Source of the DNA: a virus
Direction: 5' to 3' (one strand)
Length of the DNA: 23,335 nt
Virus record (IMG/VR): IMGVR_UViG_3300017971_000775
Coordinates: 1 to 23,335 of that record
Position 1 is the stretch's first letter. Every line of letters begins with the position of its first letter. Below are positions 1 to 7,579 of this stretch, in pieces. The notes under the pieces were generated by a model that was given only the letters and a program-made list of their open reading frames with translations, was not told the DNA's origin and did not search any database. The position numbers were made by a program, and so were the translations under genes.

Positions 1-361
1 ATAATTTTGTTTGGGCTGAAACAGAGCTAAATAAAACGTCAGAAGATGTTAATACATTTTGATTCATATCAAAAAGATTATTATTTCCTTGGCCCGTGTT
101 AATTGTATTGCATGTAATAGAAGAAGATGAGGTAAGACTTTGATCCATGGGATAAAGTTCATTTGCTCCTTGGCCAGTATTTACTGTTGCGAAAGTAACT
201 GCATCTGTTGTATCTAGCGTCTGATCGTATAAATTATCTTTATATAAGGCAATTCTCTGAGCATTACTAACTCGTCGAGAAGTTCCGCTTTGGTCACATT
301 CATCTTGGTCAACTAAAAATGCTGCTGCCGCTGGATCTAAATCACTTATCTTTTTTGCCAT
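1..361 (-). CDS. Phage appendage/tail protein with internal repeats (C-terminus beyond window)
   Basis: The frame is open from an ATG at 361 to the window edge, giving 120 residues of an incomplete protein. It begins MAKKISDLDPAAAAFLVDQD. After about residue 50 it carries two copies of a roughly 28-residue repeat containing NTGQG, then N-x-L-[YF]-x-M-[DN]-Q, then a Ser/Thr-rich stretch. Repeats of this kind with Gly, Asn and Ser/Thr are common in phage fibre shafts and other trimeric appendages, but I cannot assign a family. It follows the 51-aa gene at 363-518 with a gap of one base, so it belongs to the same transcript as the tail fibre. Function as an appendage is an inference from position and repeats. 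Confidence 0.7.
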   Translation of the reverse strand, partial: MAKKISDLDPAAAAFLVDQDECDQSGTSRRVSNAQRIALYKDNLYDQTLDTTDAVTFATVNTGQGANELYPMDQSLTSSSSITCNTINTGQGNNNLFDMNQNVLTSSDVLFSSVSAQTKL

Positions 362-362
362 G

Positions 363-518
363 TTATGCCCCTTCTGTTACTCTCTGCTCGCCATCTTCTG
401 TAACCCTTAGTTCACCATCTTCCGTTATTCTTTCTTCAGAAGGTGGGGGTGGTATGCTAAATGTTAATTGAGATATAATTAACCACCACTGATCGTTCCC
501 AACCCTTTCATTAAGCAT
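363..518 (-). CDS. Small tail-region protein with EDGE-type repeats
   Basis: This is a 51-residue frame starting MLNERVGNDQWW. A hydrophobic centre (WWLIISQLTFSIPPPP) is followed by two copies of [IV]TEDGE[LQ]RV, ending at residue 51. Short R-[IV]-T-E-D-G-type repeats are seen in many phage tail and fibre proteins, which supports a structural role. A purine-rich GGCGGGA lies upstream of the ATG. The gene fits exactly between the stop of the 522-815 gene and the start at 361, which is good evidence that it is real in this compact operon. Its precise role is unknown. Confidence 0.6.
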   Translation of the reverse strand: MLNERVGNDQWWLIISQLTFSIPPPPSEERITEDGELRVTEDGEQRVTEGA

Positions 519-521
519 TGA

Positions 522-815
522 TTAAGTCCCGCCATACCAGAATATACCAGTAGCTGTAGTATTCGCACTCAACACAGCTGTTCCCCATCCTGGATGATAT
601 TCGCCTGGTTGAGCATCAATGATAATATAAGAATTTCCATCAATGCCTTTTACCTCGACATCACCCGCTGTTCTAACCCTTAGAAATTTAAATACAAATC
701 CTAAATCTTGATCTAAAGTCATTGGTGCATTAGCTCCATTTAAAAGCCAAATGCCCACCTGTTCAGTCCTAGACGCTGGGTTTACATTTCCAATCTGATT
801 GTTTAAATAACTCAT
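522..815 (-). CDS. Small virion-associated protein, function unknown
   Basis: The 97-residue product starts MSYLNNQIGNVNPASRTEQV and is rich in beta-forming residues, Gly and Asn, with no membrane segment. A GAGGT ribosome site lies about seven bases upstream of the ATG at 815. It sits among tail-fibre-region genes in the same direction. The compact, mostly beta composition would suit a tail or fibre accessory or decoration domain, but I recognise no family. Role inferred from position only. Confidence 0.7.
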   Translation of the reverse strand: MSYLNNQIGNVNPASRTEQVGIWLLNGANAPMTLDQDLGFVFKFLRVRTAGDVEVKGIDGNSYIIIDAQPGEYHPGWGTAVLSANTTATGIFWYGGT

Positions 816-848
816 TATATACCTCTATCTATTAATTGTCTTATAAAT

Positions 849-1199
849 CTATGCTGCTATTACTTGAAGGTCGCCCGCATCATCTACGTATGCCAAATAA
901 TTTGTGCCATTTTCTGATGTAAATTGACAGTATGTGGTTTTATTAATTGTTCCAGATGCAGCTTCATGCGTAGCCACTATGTTATCCAGTATTGTTTTAT
1001 CTCCTGGAGATAATTCTTCCGTCATTTCAACTTTTGCCTCTGAGTTTAAGTACACCCCATGCAGTTTGCTGCCAATAGTTTCATCTTGATATATTCTTTC
1101 GGCTAATGTAACTGGATTGCCATCACCATCTACATCATTTGGATTGTTGATATTCCATTCGCCATCTGAAAATGTTCTTGTATATATATAAATTGCCAT
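849..1199 (-). CDS. Tail-region protein of unknown function
   Basis: The 116-residue product begins MAIYIYTRTFSDGEWNIN. I prefer the ATG at 1199 over an upstream in-frame start, because it directly follows the stop of the 1201-1881 gene and has AGGA about nine bases upstream. Residues 20-30 read DVDGDGN, an Asp/Gly loop that resembles a calcium-binding DxDxDG motif but has no second copy. The rest shows no recognised domain. Its place after the tail fibre and two other small proteins suggests a fibre-associated or chaperone role, which is inference. Confidence 0.7.
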   Translation of the reverse strand: MAIYIYTRTFSDGEWNINNPNDVDGDGNPVTLAERIYQDETIGSKLHGVYLNSEAKVEMTEELSPGDKTILDNIVATHEAASGTINKTTYCQFTSENGTNYLAYVDDAGDLQVIAA

Positions 1200-1200
1200 G

Positions 1201-1881
1201 CTAAGAAGTCCTATAGTAAAGCTCAATCATTGTATAACTTATTTGTGCTCCGACATTATTTTGTTTTATATTAACTGCGCCTGTGTCGGCAGCCTCCACG
1301 TCAGTCAATACTCCTGATAAATCTATTCCGAATTTTATGTGATCTACTGGATGCACAAACGAAATCCCCACCAGTGATTCATTATGCACCTGGTTATCTT
1401 CTCCAATAGCTCCGTAATTAGAAGTTAAGTTAATGGTTCCGCTTGCCGGGTCTTCTGCCCACCCTATTAAGTTAATAGATTCAATGGATACAAAATCCAA
1501 AGGGATACTAAAATTAAATGAAAAGTTAGCGTTAGACGAAATTCTTCGTGCCCTATATTGTTCGTTAGTATTGTTAGTTTCTGCCGGATAAACTATATAT
1601 TTCACTTCGCCAATATTAGACATCGCTATTTCGATAACTAAAGGATCAAGATTTATTATCCTATAAACTCTAATTAATGGAGTAGTGTCTTGAGTTAATA
1701 TTAAATCATTAATTTTAATTACATCTCTCGCAAAACCTATAAAAGGGGGAAAATAGTTTGGCTGAACAATATCATCAAAACTATCTACATTTGTATTATA
1801 TCGATGCCATCCAACTCCATTGGATGTTATTGTATTATAGTTCCCTCTATCTTTGGTAAAACCTAAAGATGTATAAGCCAT
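1201..1881 (-). CDS. Tail-region protein of unknown function
   Basis: This 226-residue protein starts MAYTSLGFTKDRGNYNTITS. It has no membrane segment and alternates short hydrophobic strands with Asn/Thr/Gly loops, as in beta-rich virion proteins; the C-terminus has a plausible globular beta domain. A weak AGAGA lies upstream of the ATG at 1881, and the stop abuts the next gene's start at 1199. It is directly downstream of the tail fibre, where many podoviruses carry fibre partner proteins. I cannot name a family. Confidence 0.7.
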   Translation of the reverse strand: MAYTSLGFTKDRGNYNTITSNGVGWHRYNTNVDSFDDIVQPNYFPPFIGFARDVIKINDLILTQDTTPLIRVYRIINLDPLVIEIAMSNIGEVKYIVYPAETNNTNEQYRARRISSNANFSFNFSIPLDFVSIESINLIGWAEDPASGTINLTSNYGAIGEDNQVHNESLVGISFVHPVDHIKFGIDLSGVLTDVEAADTGAVNIKQNNVGAQISYTMIELYYRTS

Positions 1882-1890
1882 AATATTTCT

Positions 1891-3564
1891 CTATAATTTA
1901 ATATGTAAGTACCAAAATCGCGTTGGCTGCATATTATTATGCGGCTGATTTCCACCAGTACCACCAGTATCTTGAGTGCTATCACCTATCCATGCCGCGA
2001 CACCACTATCAAGGGGCTTTATTTCAATGCCACCCCTATAAGAATATGTATGGGCATGATTGGCTAATTGATCAACATTTAAAGTATGATATTGATCCCC
2101 AAAAAGATCGGATGCTACAGGCGCAAAATCTAAATATAAAGAAGATGAACCAGCAACACCAAAAGCCGACCCAGAATATACTTCTAATGACATATGTTTA
2201 TTTGCATCAAAATCAGCATCTGCGCTTGCTCCTCTTGACCCAGCAACTGGAAATACAGAGTCTGGGTAATTGTTCCAATATAGTCTATACAGGTTTCTAG
2301 TTGCTTCTCCAGAAAAAGTTGCTCCAGATAATCCAACTGTATCGGTAGAGCTTGATATAACGATCCATCCCGTGGAAGCCGCTGCGGGCGGCACAGCGCT
2401 CCACTTCATATCACCTGTTGTGTGGAGATTAGCACTAATCATTTCCATGATAACTTTATTTGCTGTCTGATTAAAGTTTTGATATATAAAATCATTAGAT
2501 GGCGGTGTTCCAGTTTGCATTTGGAGATTAGTAAGGGCCCATCGACCAATTGTATTTAATGGAAATCTCCACCTCAATCTTAATGATGAGTCTCTATTTG
2601 TACCTAAACTTTTTCCAGCAATGGATGGTATGTTAATGCTGGAAAGAGCAATACGCGCCCAAACACCATTTGGGAAATTAAAATTAACAGGCGTTGGAAC
2701 TGACGCAGAAGGTGCCCCACCAGTACCAAAATTCTGCTCAATAATAAGCTCTGTTGCTGCTGGAACAGATCCGAATGCATCAAAATTAATATGGACTGTT
2801 TCGCCTGAAAAAGCCCTAACATCATTAATTACGTACACTAGGTCTAAAGAGGTTGAAGCAGCCGTTCCTATTGCTTCATATTCAAAATATCTAGGAGCAT
2901 TTTTAGACGGACCATTAGGGATTCCAACCCCTACAGAAGAATCTACAAATCGAATAACATCATTTATTCCATCTGCTCCAGTTTTTTCAAATAACCAACC
3001 AGTTGTAACCTTTTCTGTCGAGCCCGTAAGAGATCCGTTATTATTAACAACTGAGCCAGAAGTGTAATAACCGTCAGCAGTAGTGATCCCAATGCTGCCT
3101 CCTCCCGGCGCTACTCGAGTAAATCCCTGTGATGGAACCCTCGGTAATTTAGGAACCAAGCCAGAAACAAGACCATTAAATATATCGTTTGATATAACAT
3201 GGAAATTTCCATTTATTATGAAGTTCGCAACATCCGCATTGACTGTAATAGGGGGACCTGTTCCAGAAGTAACAATTGGATAATCATCGATTGATAAAAT
3301 CATTCTTCCGCTAGCATCTCTAATAACAACAAAATATTTATCCGTTCCGTTATCTTCCCAATACATTGGTACAGGGGTTCCACCAGTTCCATCTAATGGG
3401 ATTGGATTTATATAAGCTCCAATTCCAGCAGGATCAGAATACACTGGTTTCGGAGTAATCTTATCTAACGAGCTGTATGTTTCCATCGTTCCATTAGCGG
3501 CCAGCTTCCCTTCTGCATCATGAAAATACCACTTAGGGGATGGTGCTAAAAAAAATGTTGCCAT
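1891..3564 (-). CDS. Tail fibre / receptor-binding protein
   Basis: The 557-residue protein has an N-terminal domain (about 1-95) of a type common at the start of phage fibres: SPKWYFHDAEGKLAANGTME, then TPKPVYSD, NPIPLDGTGG and MYWED. This part probably anchors the fibre to the virion. A long beta-rich middle follows. The C-terminus (about 495-557) has NHAHTYS and PHNNMQPTRFWYLHIKL, which resembles the H-x-H and PHxNMxP...Y pattern of metal-binding tail-collar/receptor tips (T4 gp12-like). It starts just after the 24-aa gene at 3567-3641, whose 3' end holds the AGGA ribosome site. Host receptor binding is inferred from architecture and position. Confidence 0.85.
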   Translation of the reverse strand: MATFFLAPSPKWYFHDAEGKLAANGTMETYSSLDKITPKPVYSDPAGIGAYINPIPLDGTGGTPVPMYWEDNGTDKYFVVIRDASGRMILSIDDYPIVTSGTGPPITVNADVANFIINGNFHVISNDIFNGLVSGLVPKLPRVPSQGFTRVAPGGGSIGITTADGYYTSGSVVNNNGSLTGSTEKVTTGWLFEKTGADGINDVIRFVDSSVGVGIPNGPSKNAPRYFEYEAIGTAASTSLDLVYVINDVRAFSGETVHINFDAFGSVPAATELIIEQNFGTGGAPSASVPTPVNFNFPNGVWARIALSSINIPSIAGKSLGTNRDSSLRLRWRFPLNTIGRWALTNLQMQTGTPPSNDFIYQNFNQTANKVIMEMISANLHTTGDMKWSAVPPAAASTGWIVISSSTDTVGLSGATFSGEATRNLYRLYWNNYPDSVFPVAGSRGASADADFDANKHMSLEVYSGSAFGVAGSSSLYLDFAPVASDLFGDQYHTLNVDQLANHAHTYSYRGGIEIKPLDSGVAAWIGDSTQDTGGTGGNQPHNNMQPTRFWYLHIKL

Positions 3565-3566
3565 TA

Positions 3567-3641
3567 TTAATCTTCCTCAAGCCCTTTTAGAGCATCTGCA
3601 ATTAAAACCAAGCCAATACCAATTAAAAAATAACCAACCAT
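3567..3641 (-). CDS. 24-residue membrane microprotein
   Basis: A TAATG overlap couples its ATG (3641-3639) to the stop of the ejection-protein gene. The product is MVGYFLIGIGLVLIADALKG plus LEED: one hydrophobic segment of about 16 residues and an acidic tail. It exactly fills the gap between that stop and the tail-fibre start and its end holds the fibre gene's ribosome site. This tight fit makes translation likely. It may be a small holin-like, pinholin-like or ejection accessory peptide, or only a coupling leader; nothing in the sequence decides. Confidence 0.55.
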   Translation of the reverse strand: MVGYFLIGIGLVLIADALKGLEED

Positions 3642-5089
3642 TAAAATAGCTCCCTTCCCGCTTTAATTCCGCCGCCAACTGCTGCCCCAGCTCCGGCTAA
3701 CTCTAGCCCGCGCAACCCGTATTTTCTAATTAGTTTAGAGGATCTAAATTGATTTTCTATCTTATCATTCATGAACTCATGAGTTGGGTCTACAAATTCT
3801 CTTAAACCTTTATTTTCTAATTTATTAAACTCATTTATAAATTTTGCCGGATTTATTTTTAATTTCCCACCAATGCGTCTAACCGCCGGAGAAAGTCCAT
3901 GCGCAACAAATAAATCTCTATCTTCTGGAGATAATCTTTCTTTTATAAAGCGTGCGCTTTCTTCTGGTTGTTGCAGAAGGTTAAATATTCCTTCTGGATT
4001 ATGCTTCATTCCTTTTCTTTTTAAAAGCATATTCGAAACAAGTCTATTTTCTAAAAAAGGAGCTACTTCATTTTTATGAAACTCAGATGCATCTAGATAT
4101 GCTTTTTTTAGAACTTGGTTGGTATTACTCCATCCATTTCCAGCTTGATCAAAGGAATCTAAAATGTCTTCTCTCAATGCATTTCTTGCTTGTCCTGTTG
4201 CAAAAGATTTTGCGCGATCGGCTGGATCGAGGCTATTTCGCAATGCTGATTGCTCCTTAAATAGTTCCGATTGCAATTTGTGAGCATTTTTAAATGAGGG
4301 TGTTTTTTTAAAATCTAATAAGGCTTCTTTTGCTTCTGGTCGATAAACATTTAATTCCCCCATCAAAGGAGTTGATTTTGAGGAAATAATTTGCAACCCT
4401 TCTTTCTCAATTCTATCAGTAGGAGCGACTAATTCATCTCCAAATCCAGCTTTTTTAGCTAATTCATGTACATAGTCATAGTTTTTTTTGCTGGCTAACT
4501 TCGTATTTTTGTATAATTCTTTGATCTTATTATTTAAAGGGGTGTGGAGATCTCTTAAGCCTCTTCCTCGCGATATTTTTTTGAAAAAATTAACGGCCGT
4601 ATCCGCAGCATTTTTACCTGAAATAGGAGAAGCAAGCCTAGAAATTCCTCTTCCTGCCGCTCCAGCCACTCTTTCTGCCCCTCTTAGCCCTGCTGCGCCA
4701 CCAGTACCAAGGTATCCTAATGCTTCCGTAGCAGCCTGTGGTATTTGAGTCATTATATCTTGTTGCTGAACTCCAGGAATAGCCATTGGATGAACCGATG
4801 GTAACTTAGCTAATTGACGTACGCCAGGCACCCCAAAATATCGCCCTAACAATCCAACATCCCGCGGTAGATTTTCTAATCCGGCCACTGCGCTTTCTGC
4901 ACCTTGAGCTATTCCGCCACCTATATTTAAAAGAGCTTGTAATGGAGAATGTTGAGGTTGAAAAGAAATACCCATGAATTTTGTTGGTTGAGCTTGTTGT
5001 GGAATATCAGCTAGCGAAGGAGTAAACCCACCTTCACTAGGCTTCTGTTGAATCTCTTCTATGTCTGATAATGTTGGTTTATAAGCCAT
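3641..5089 (-). CDS. Large ejection (DNA-injection) protein, P22 gp16/gp20-type position
   Basis: The 482-residue product starts MAYKPTLSDIEEIQQKPSEG. The N-terminal third is Gln/Pro/Gly-rich. Residues about 130-180 have small-residue-rich helices (AAGLRGAERVAGAAGRG), the middle (about 185-430) is strongly charged and helical, and the C-terminus ends in a Gly/Ala-rich possible membrane helix (LELAGAGAAVGGGIKAGREL). P22-like phages carry three proteins here (gp7, gp20, gp16) that leave the capsid with the DNA and form a channel through the cell envelope. Assignment rests on gene order, size and composition, not on recognised motifs. Confidence 0.65.
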   Translation of the reverse strand: MAYKPTLSDIEEIQQKPSEGGFTPSLADIPQQAQPTKFMGISFQPQHSPLQALLNIGGGIAQGAESAVAGLENLPRDVGLLGRYFGVPGVRQLAKLPSVHPMAIPGVQQQDIMTQIPQAATEALGYLGTGGAAGLRGAERVAGAAGRGISRLASPISGKNAADTAVNFFKKISRGRGLRDLHTPLNNKIKELYKNTKLASKKNYDYVHELAKKAGFGDELVAPTDRIEKEGLQIISSKSTPLMGELNVYRPEAKEALLDFKKTPSFKNAHKLQSELFKEQSALRNSLDPADRAKSFATGQARNALREDILDSFDQAGNGWSNTNQVLKKAYLDASEFHKNEVAPFLENRLVSNMLLKRKGMKHNPEGIFNLLQQPEESARFIKERLSPEDRDLFVAHGLSPAVRRIGGKLKINPAKFINEFNKLENKGLREFVDPTHEFMNDKIENQFRSSKLIRKYGLRGLELAGAGAAVGGGIKAGRELF

Positions 5090-5091
5090 TG

Positions 5092-6159
5092 TTATTTACC
5101 TAGCTGAGATTTTACTTGTTGCTGTTGCTGTGGATTCAGAGATTGATACCAACCCTGAAATTGTTCTTTATTTTCAAATGATGGGACCTCTACTTGCGCA
5201 GGTTGTTGCATTTGCAAGTCTGGAGTATCCCAAGTTACGCCAGTCTGTTTTTCTAAAACTCCAGGATATAAGGGTTGAGAAGCCCTGCTTAAACCTTTTC
5301 CAAGAGATGATATTTCTTTCTTCAATCTATTAAATTGATCTAAGGCAAATCTCGGATTAGATCTCCATGAATTAGTTGCCTTTGTAAGCATATCTTTTAA
5401 TTCATTCATTTGAGATGCGCGCACACTTAACCCTTCAATATTTCTCATTATGTTTGCCTCATTTTGAGCTAGAATATTTCCAAACTCAAAATAATCGCTA
5501 TAGGCTTTAGGTTTATCTTTCTTGAGAGAATCCCAAAAAGCTTGGCCTTTTCCCATTGCTCCAGCATATAATGATGCGTTTTTAACTACCCTTTCTATTC
5601 TCGGATCGTTTAATACATTTTCTGCTGCAACAGCAGCACTAAATCTTTTATAAGTTGCCGGATCACTTCCGCCCATATTCTGCTTAATTTGAGCCGTTGT
5701 TCTCAACCTGTCTTGATAAGCATCTGGCCCAATAGTTTGAGTTGGGTCATGAGGATTTTGCGGTGTTTGTTTTGGCAATTGAGGGAATAATCCAGGCTCA
5801 ACGTTCCGCAAAATCTTCCTTCCTATTCCAGGATTATATACATTTAACGTTTCTTTTTCTGTTGGAGTCAGATGAGAATAAGCAGTGGCAGCTCTATACC
5901 ATGGATTTTGTGCTTGAGAGGCAGTCTGGGCTTGCATACGCTTAATGTCTAACAATGATGGCATCTCACTAATTTCTGTTTGCATTTTTTGCAATTGTAG
6001 AGGCCTTAATTTCTCTTGAAATGCAGCCTGTCTTCTAGCGGTTTCAGCTTGCCTAAGAGCATTCGCAATATTTAATCCGCTTTGTATGCCGCTTTGTGCT
6101 CCACCTATCAGTCTTTGAAGTGGAGTAGGTGCAGGTTTTACAATTGGAATATTATACAT
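5092..6159 (-). CDS. Ejection protein, P22 gp20-type position
   Basis: The 355-residue protein starts MYNIPIVKPAPTPLQRLIGG. The frame could extend four codons to a TTG at 6171, but the ATG at 6159 has GGGA eight bases upstream and avoids that rare start. It is mostly helical, Ala/Gln-rich and charged, with Gln-rich ends (LNPQQQQQVKSQLGK). This composition and the place between two other such genes fit the second DNA-ejection protein. It overlaps neither neighbour in coding, and its stop lies two bases before the next ATG. Family not proven by a motif. Confidence 0.65.
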   Translation of the reverse strand: MYNIPIVKPAPTPLQRLIGGAQSGIQSGLNIANALRQAETARRQAAFQEKLRPLQLQKMQTEISEMPSLLDIKRMQAQTASQAQNPWYRAATAYSHLTPTEKETLNVYNPGIGRKILRNVEPGLFPQLPKQTPQNPHDPTQTIGPDAYQDRLRTTAQIKQNMGGSDPATYKRFSAAVAAENVLNDPRIERVVKNASLYAGAMGKGQAFWDSLKKDKPKAYSDYFEFGNILAQNEANIMRNIEGLSVRASQMNELKDMLTKATNSWRSNPRFALDQFNRLKKEISSLGKGLSRASQPLYPGVLEKQTGVTWDTPDLQMQQPAQVEVPSFENKEQFQGWYQSLNPQQQQQVKSQLGK

Positions 6160-6160
6160 A

Positions 6161-6805
6161 TTATTTCCCAAATAAATAATTTCCTAGAGCGCCCCCGCCG
6201 GGACCGCCCAAGAATGCTCCGCCAAGAGTTCCGCCTATCTTGCCCAGGCCACCCAATAGTTGCCCACCAATTCCAGGTTGTTGCGCTTCACCGATGTCAG
6301 ACCTAGCAATTCCTCCATACCCTTGGCCTATCTCTTGGCCTAATTGACCAGTCATTTGGCCAATTCCTCCAGCTGCTTGCTCACCCATTCCGGCTAATCC
6401 GCCTAATCCGCTAAGATATTGTCCACGCATTCCAAGCATTCTATTCAGGTAGTTTTGGACATCTTGTCCGCGGAGTGATTGCGCCCTTTCAGCGGCATGC
6501 TGCATTTCAGCGCCAGACCCAAGCATTCCACTGGCTGCCGATGCTCGTCCAGCTGCTTGTTCGCCAGCTTGAATTTGAGCTTGTAATTCTGGGGACTCTC
6601 TATATTGGGACATCATTTGCTGATAGAGTGCATTTGGATCTGAATATGCGCCCAAAGCTTCCTCATATTTAGGAATTGCATATTGACCGGCACCTAAATA
6701 AGGTTGATACGCTTGCTCTCCGCGCTGCTCAATCTGTTGTTGCTGCCCCATTCCTTGCTGGATCGCCTGCCTTGCTTCATCGTATCCGCCGCTGCTAGTG
6801 CCCAT
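6161..6805 (-). CDS. Gly/Gln-rich internal virion (ejection) protein
   Basis: I place the start at ATG 6805 because GGAG lies seven bases upstream; an ATG two codons earlier (6811) would leave only two bases. The 214-residue product starts MGTSSGGYDEARQAIQQGMG. Gln/Gly/Met-rich helices fill residues 10-130 (QAGEQAAGRASAASGMLGSG), and the C-terminus is nearly all Gly/Leu/Ala (GKIGGTLGGAFLGGPGGGAL), a glycine-zipper-like segment that could insert in a membrane. This matches P22 gp7/gp14-like injection proteins in style and position. It overlaps the acetyltransferase gene by 11 bases. Confidence 0.65.
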   Translation of the reverse strand: MGTSSGGYDEARQAIQQGMGQQQQIEQRGEQAYQPYLGAGQYAIPKYEEALGAYSDPNALYQQMMSQYRESPELQAQIQAGEQAAGRASAASGMLGSGAEMQHAAERAQSLRGQDVQNYLNRMLGMRGQYLSGLGGLAGMGEQAAGGIGQMTGQLGQEIGQGYGGIARSDIGEAQQPGIGGQLLGGLGKIGGTLGGAFLGGPGGGALGNYLFGK

Positions 6806-7235
6806 TCTCATACTCCAAATAATATCTATTATTATGCGTGGAACAATGTTTGAATCCACACCATTTTGCATTTAAGAGGGCTTTTTTGTTATGTTCGTAA
6901 ATAAGCGATATTAATTTCTTACACTTATTTTCTTTAAAGAATTTCTTGAGGGCGAGCTTTGAAAGCTTTAATGCTATTTTACCCCGATATTCCTTAAAAA
7001 AGCCAATATCTACAACATAAATTTCTTTTAAATTCATACTTTTTTCAAGATTCAAACAAATGCCCACTCCTGCTACTTCGTGTTTATAAATAAGAAGATA
7101 ACATTTATGGTCTTCTCCCAGTTCACTTATATACTTATCTAATCTATTTGCATCTGTGAATCCATCTATAATATCTTCATGAGATATTAATTTCTTTAAT
7201 ATCTCTTTGTCTTTCACTGACTCCACATGAAACAT
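6795..7235 (-). CDS. GNAT-family N-acetyltransferase-like protein
   Basis: The start ATG at 7235 forms TAATG with the previous stop. The 146-residue product starts MFHVESVKDKEILKKLI. The centre has strand VAGVGICLNL, then the acetyl-CoA-binding region IYVVDIGFFKEYRGKIALKL followed by a helix, and later a typical C-terminal GNAT part (LISLIYEHNKKALLNAKWCG, FKHCSTHNNRYYLEY). E-Y-R-G-K-I-A is close to the R/Q-x-x-G-x-G/A signature, with Ala in place of the last Gly. GNAT genes at this position occur in several podoviruses with T7- or P22-like tails. The substrate is unknown; modification of a host or virion protein is possible. Confidence 0.75.
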   Translation of the reverse strand: MFHVESVKDKEILKKLISHEDIIDGFTDANRLDKYISELGEDHKCYLLIYKHEVAGVGICLNLEKSMNLKEIYVVDIGFFKEYRGKIALKLSKLALKKFFKENKCKKLISLIYEHNKKALLNAKWCGFKHCSTHNNRYYLEYENGH

Positions 7236-7579
7236 TAAGCGGCAACCGGTGTAAATGTGACCCACGCCCCGCCTTCTCTAAAATTAAATCTGTCGGTTGT
7301 TAGATTGTAAATAATTGCTCCATCTCGTGGGTTTACAAGTTCATCTCTTTGAGTTTCAGTAAATCTTGTAACCTCAATAATAGCCGTTTCATTTCCTTTG
7401 GTTACATCTGGCGCAATCGATGAATTTGAAAATCTAGCGTGAGTAATTGCATATCCAGTTACTCGAGTGATTGAGTTAAACCAATTCCTCCATGGATCGG
7501 TTAATTTACCACTTTCTAATAGGTCGTCGTATATTGGAGCTTCTGGTAAAAATGGAGGAGAAATAGATCGGTTTGTCAT
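7235..7579 (-). CDS. Small structural protein at the tail-needle position
   Basis: The 114-residue product starts MTNRSISPPFLPEAPIYDDL, has an N-terminal helical part with PWRNWFNSI, and ends with a small beta region NLTTDRFNFREGGAWVTFTP. That last pattern (N-L-T-T-x-R-F-x-F-R-E) is familiar from short phage proteins and fibre tips. In P22 the gene after gp10 is the needle gp26, but this protein lacks the long heptad repeats of a needle, so I do not call it one. Its start shares ATGA with the stop of the gp10-like gene, so the two are translationally coupled. Confidence 0.7.
   Translation of the reverse strand: MTNRSISPPFLPEAPIYDDLLESGKLTDPWRNWFNSITRVTGYAITHARFSNSSIAPDVTKGNETAIIEVTRFTETQRDELVNPRDGAIIYNLTTDRFNFREGGAWVTFTPVAA

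Noticed and set aside
1923-3283. Plus-strand open frames across the tail-fibre gene
   Set aside because: They lie antisense to a clear fibre gene, lack ribosome sites and have low-complexity products.
1-3564. Diversity-generating retroelement at the tail fibre
   Set aside because: No reverse transcriptase gene or template/variable repeat pair was seen in the window.
6160-6171. TTG start for the ejection protein at 5092
   Set aside because: The ATG at 6159 has a better ribosome site and directly follows the previous stop.
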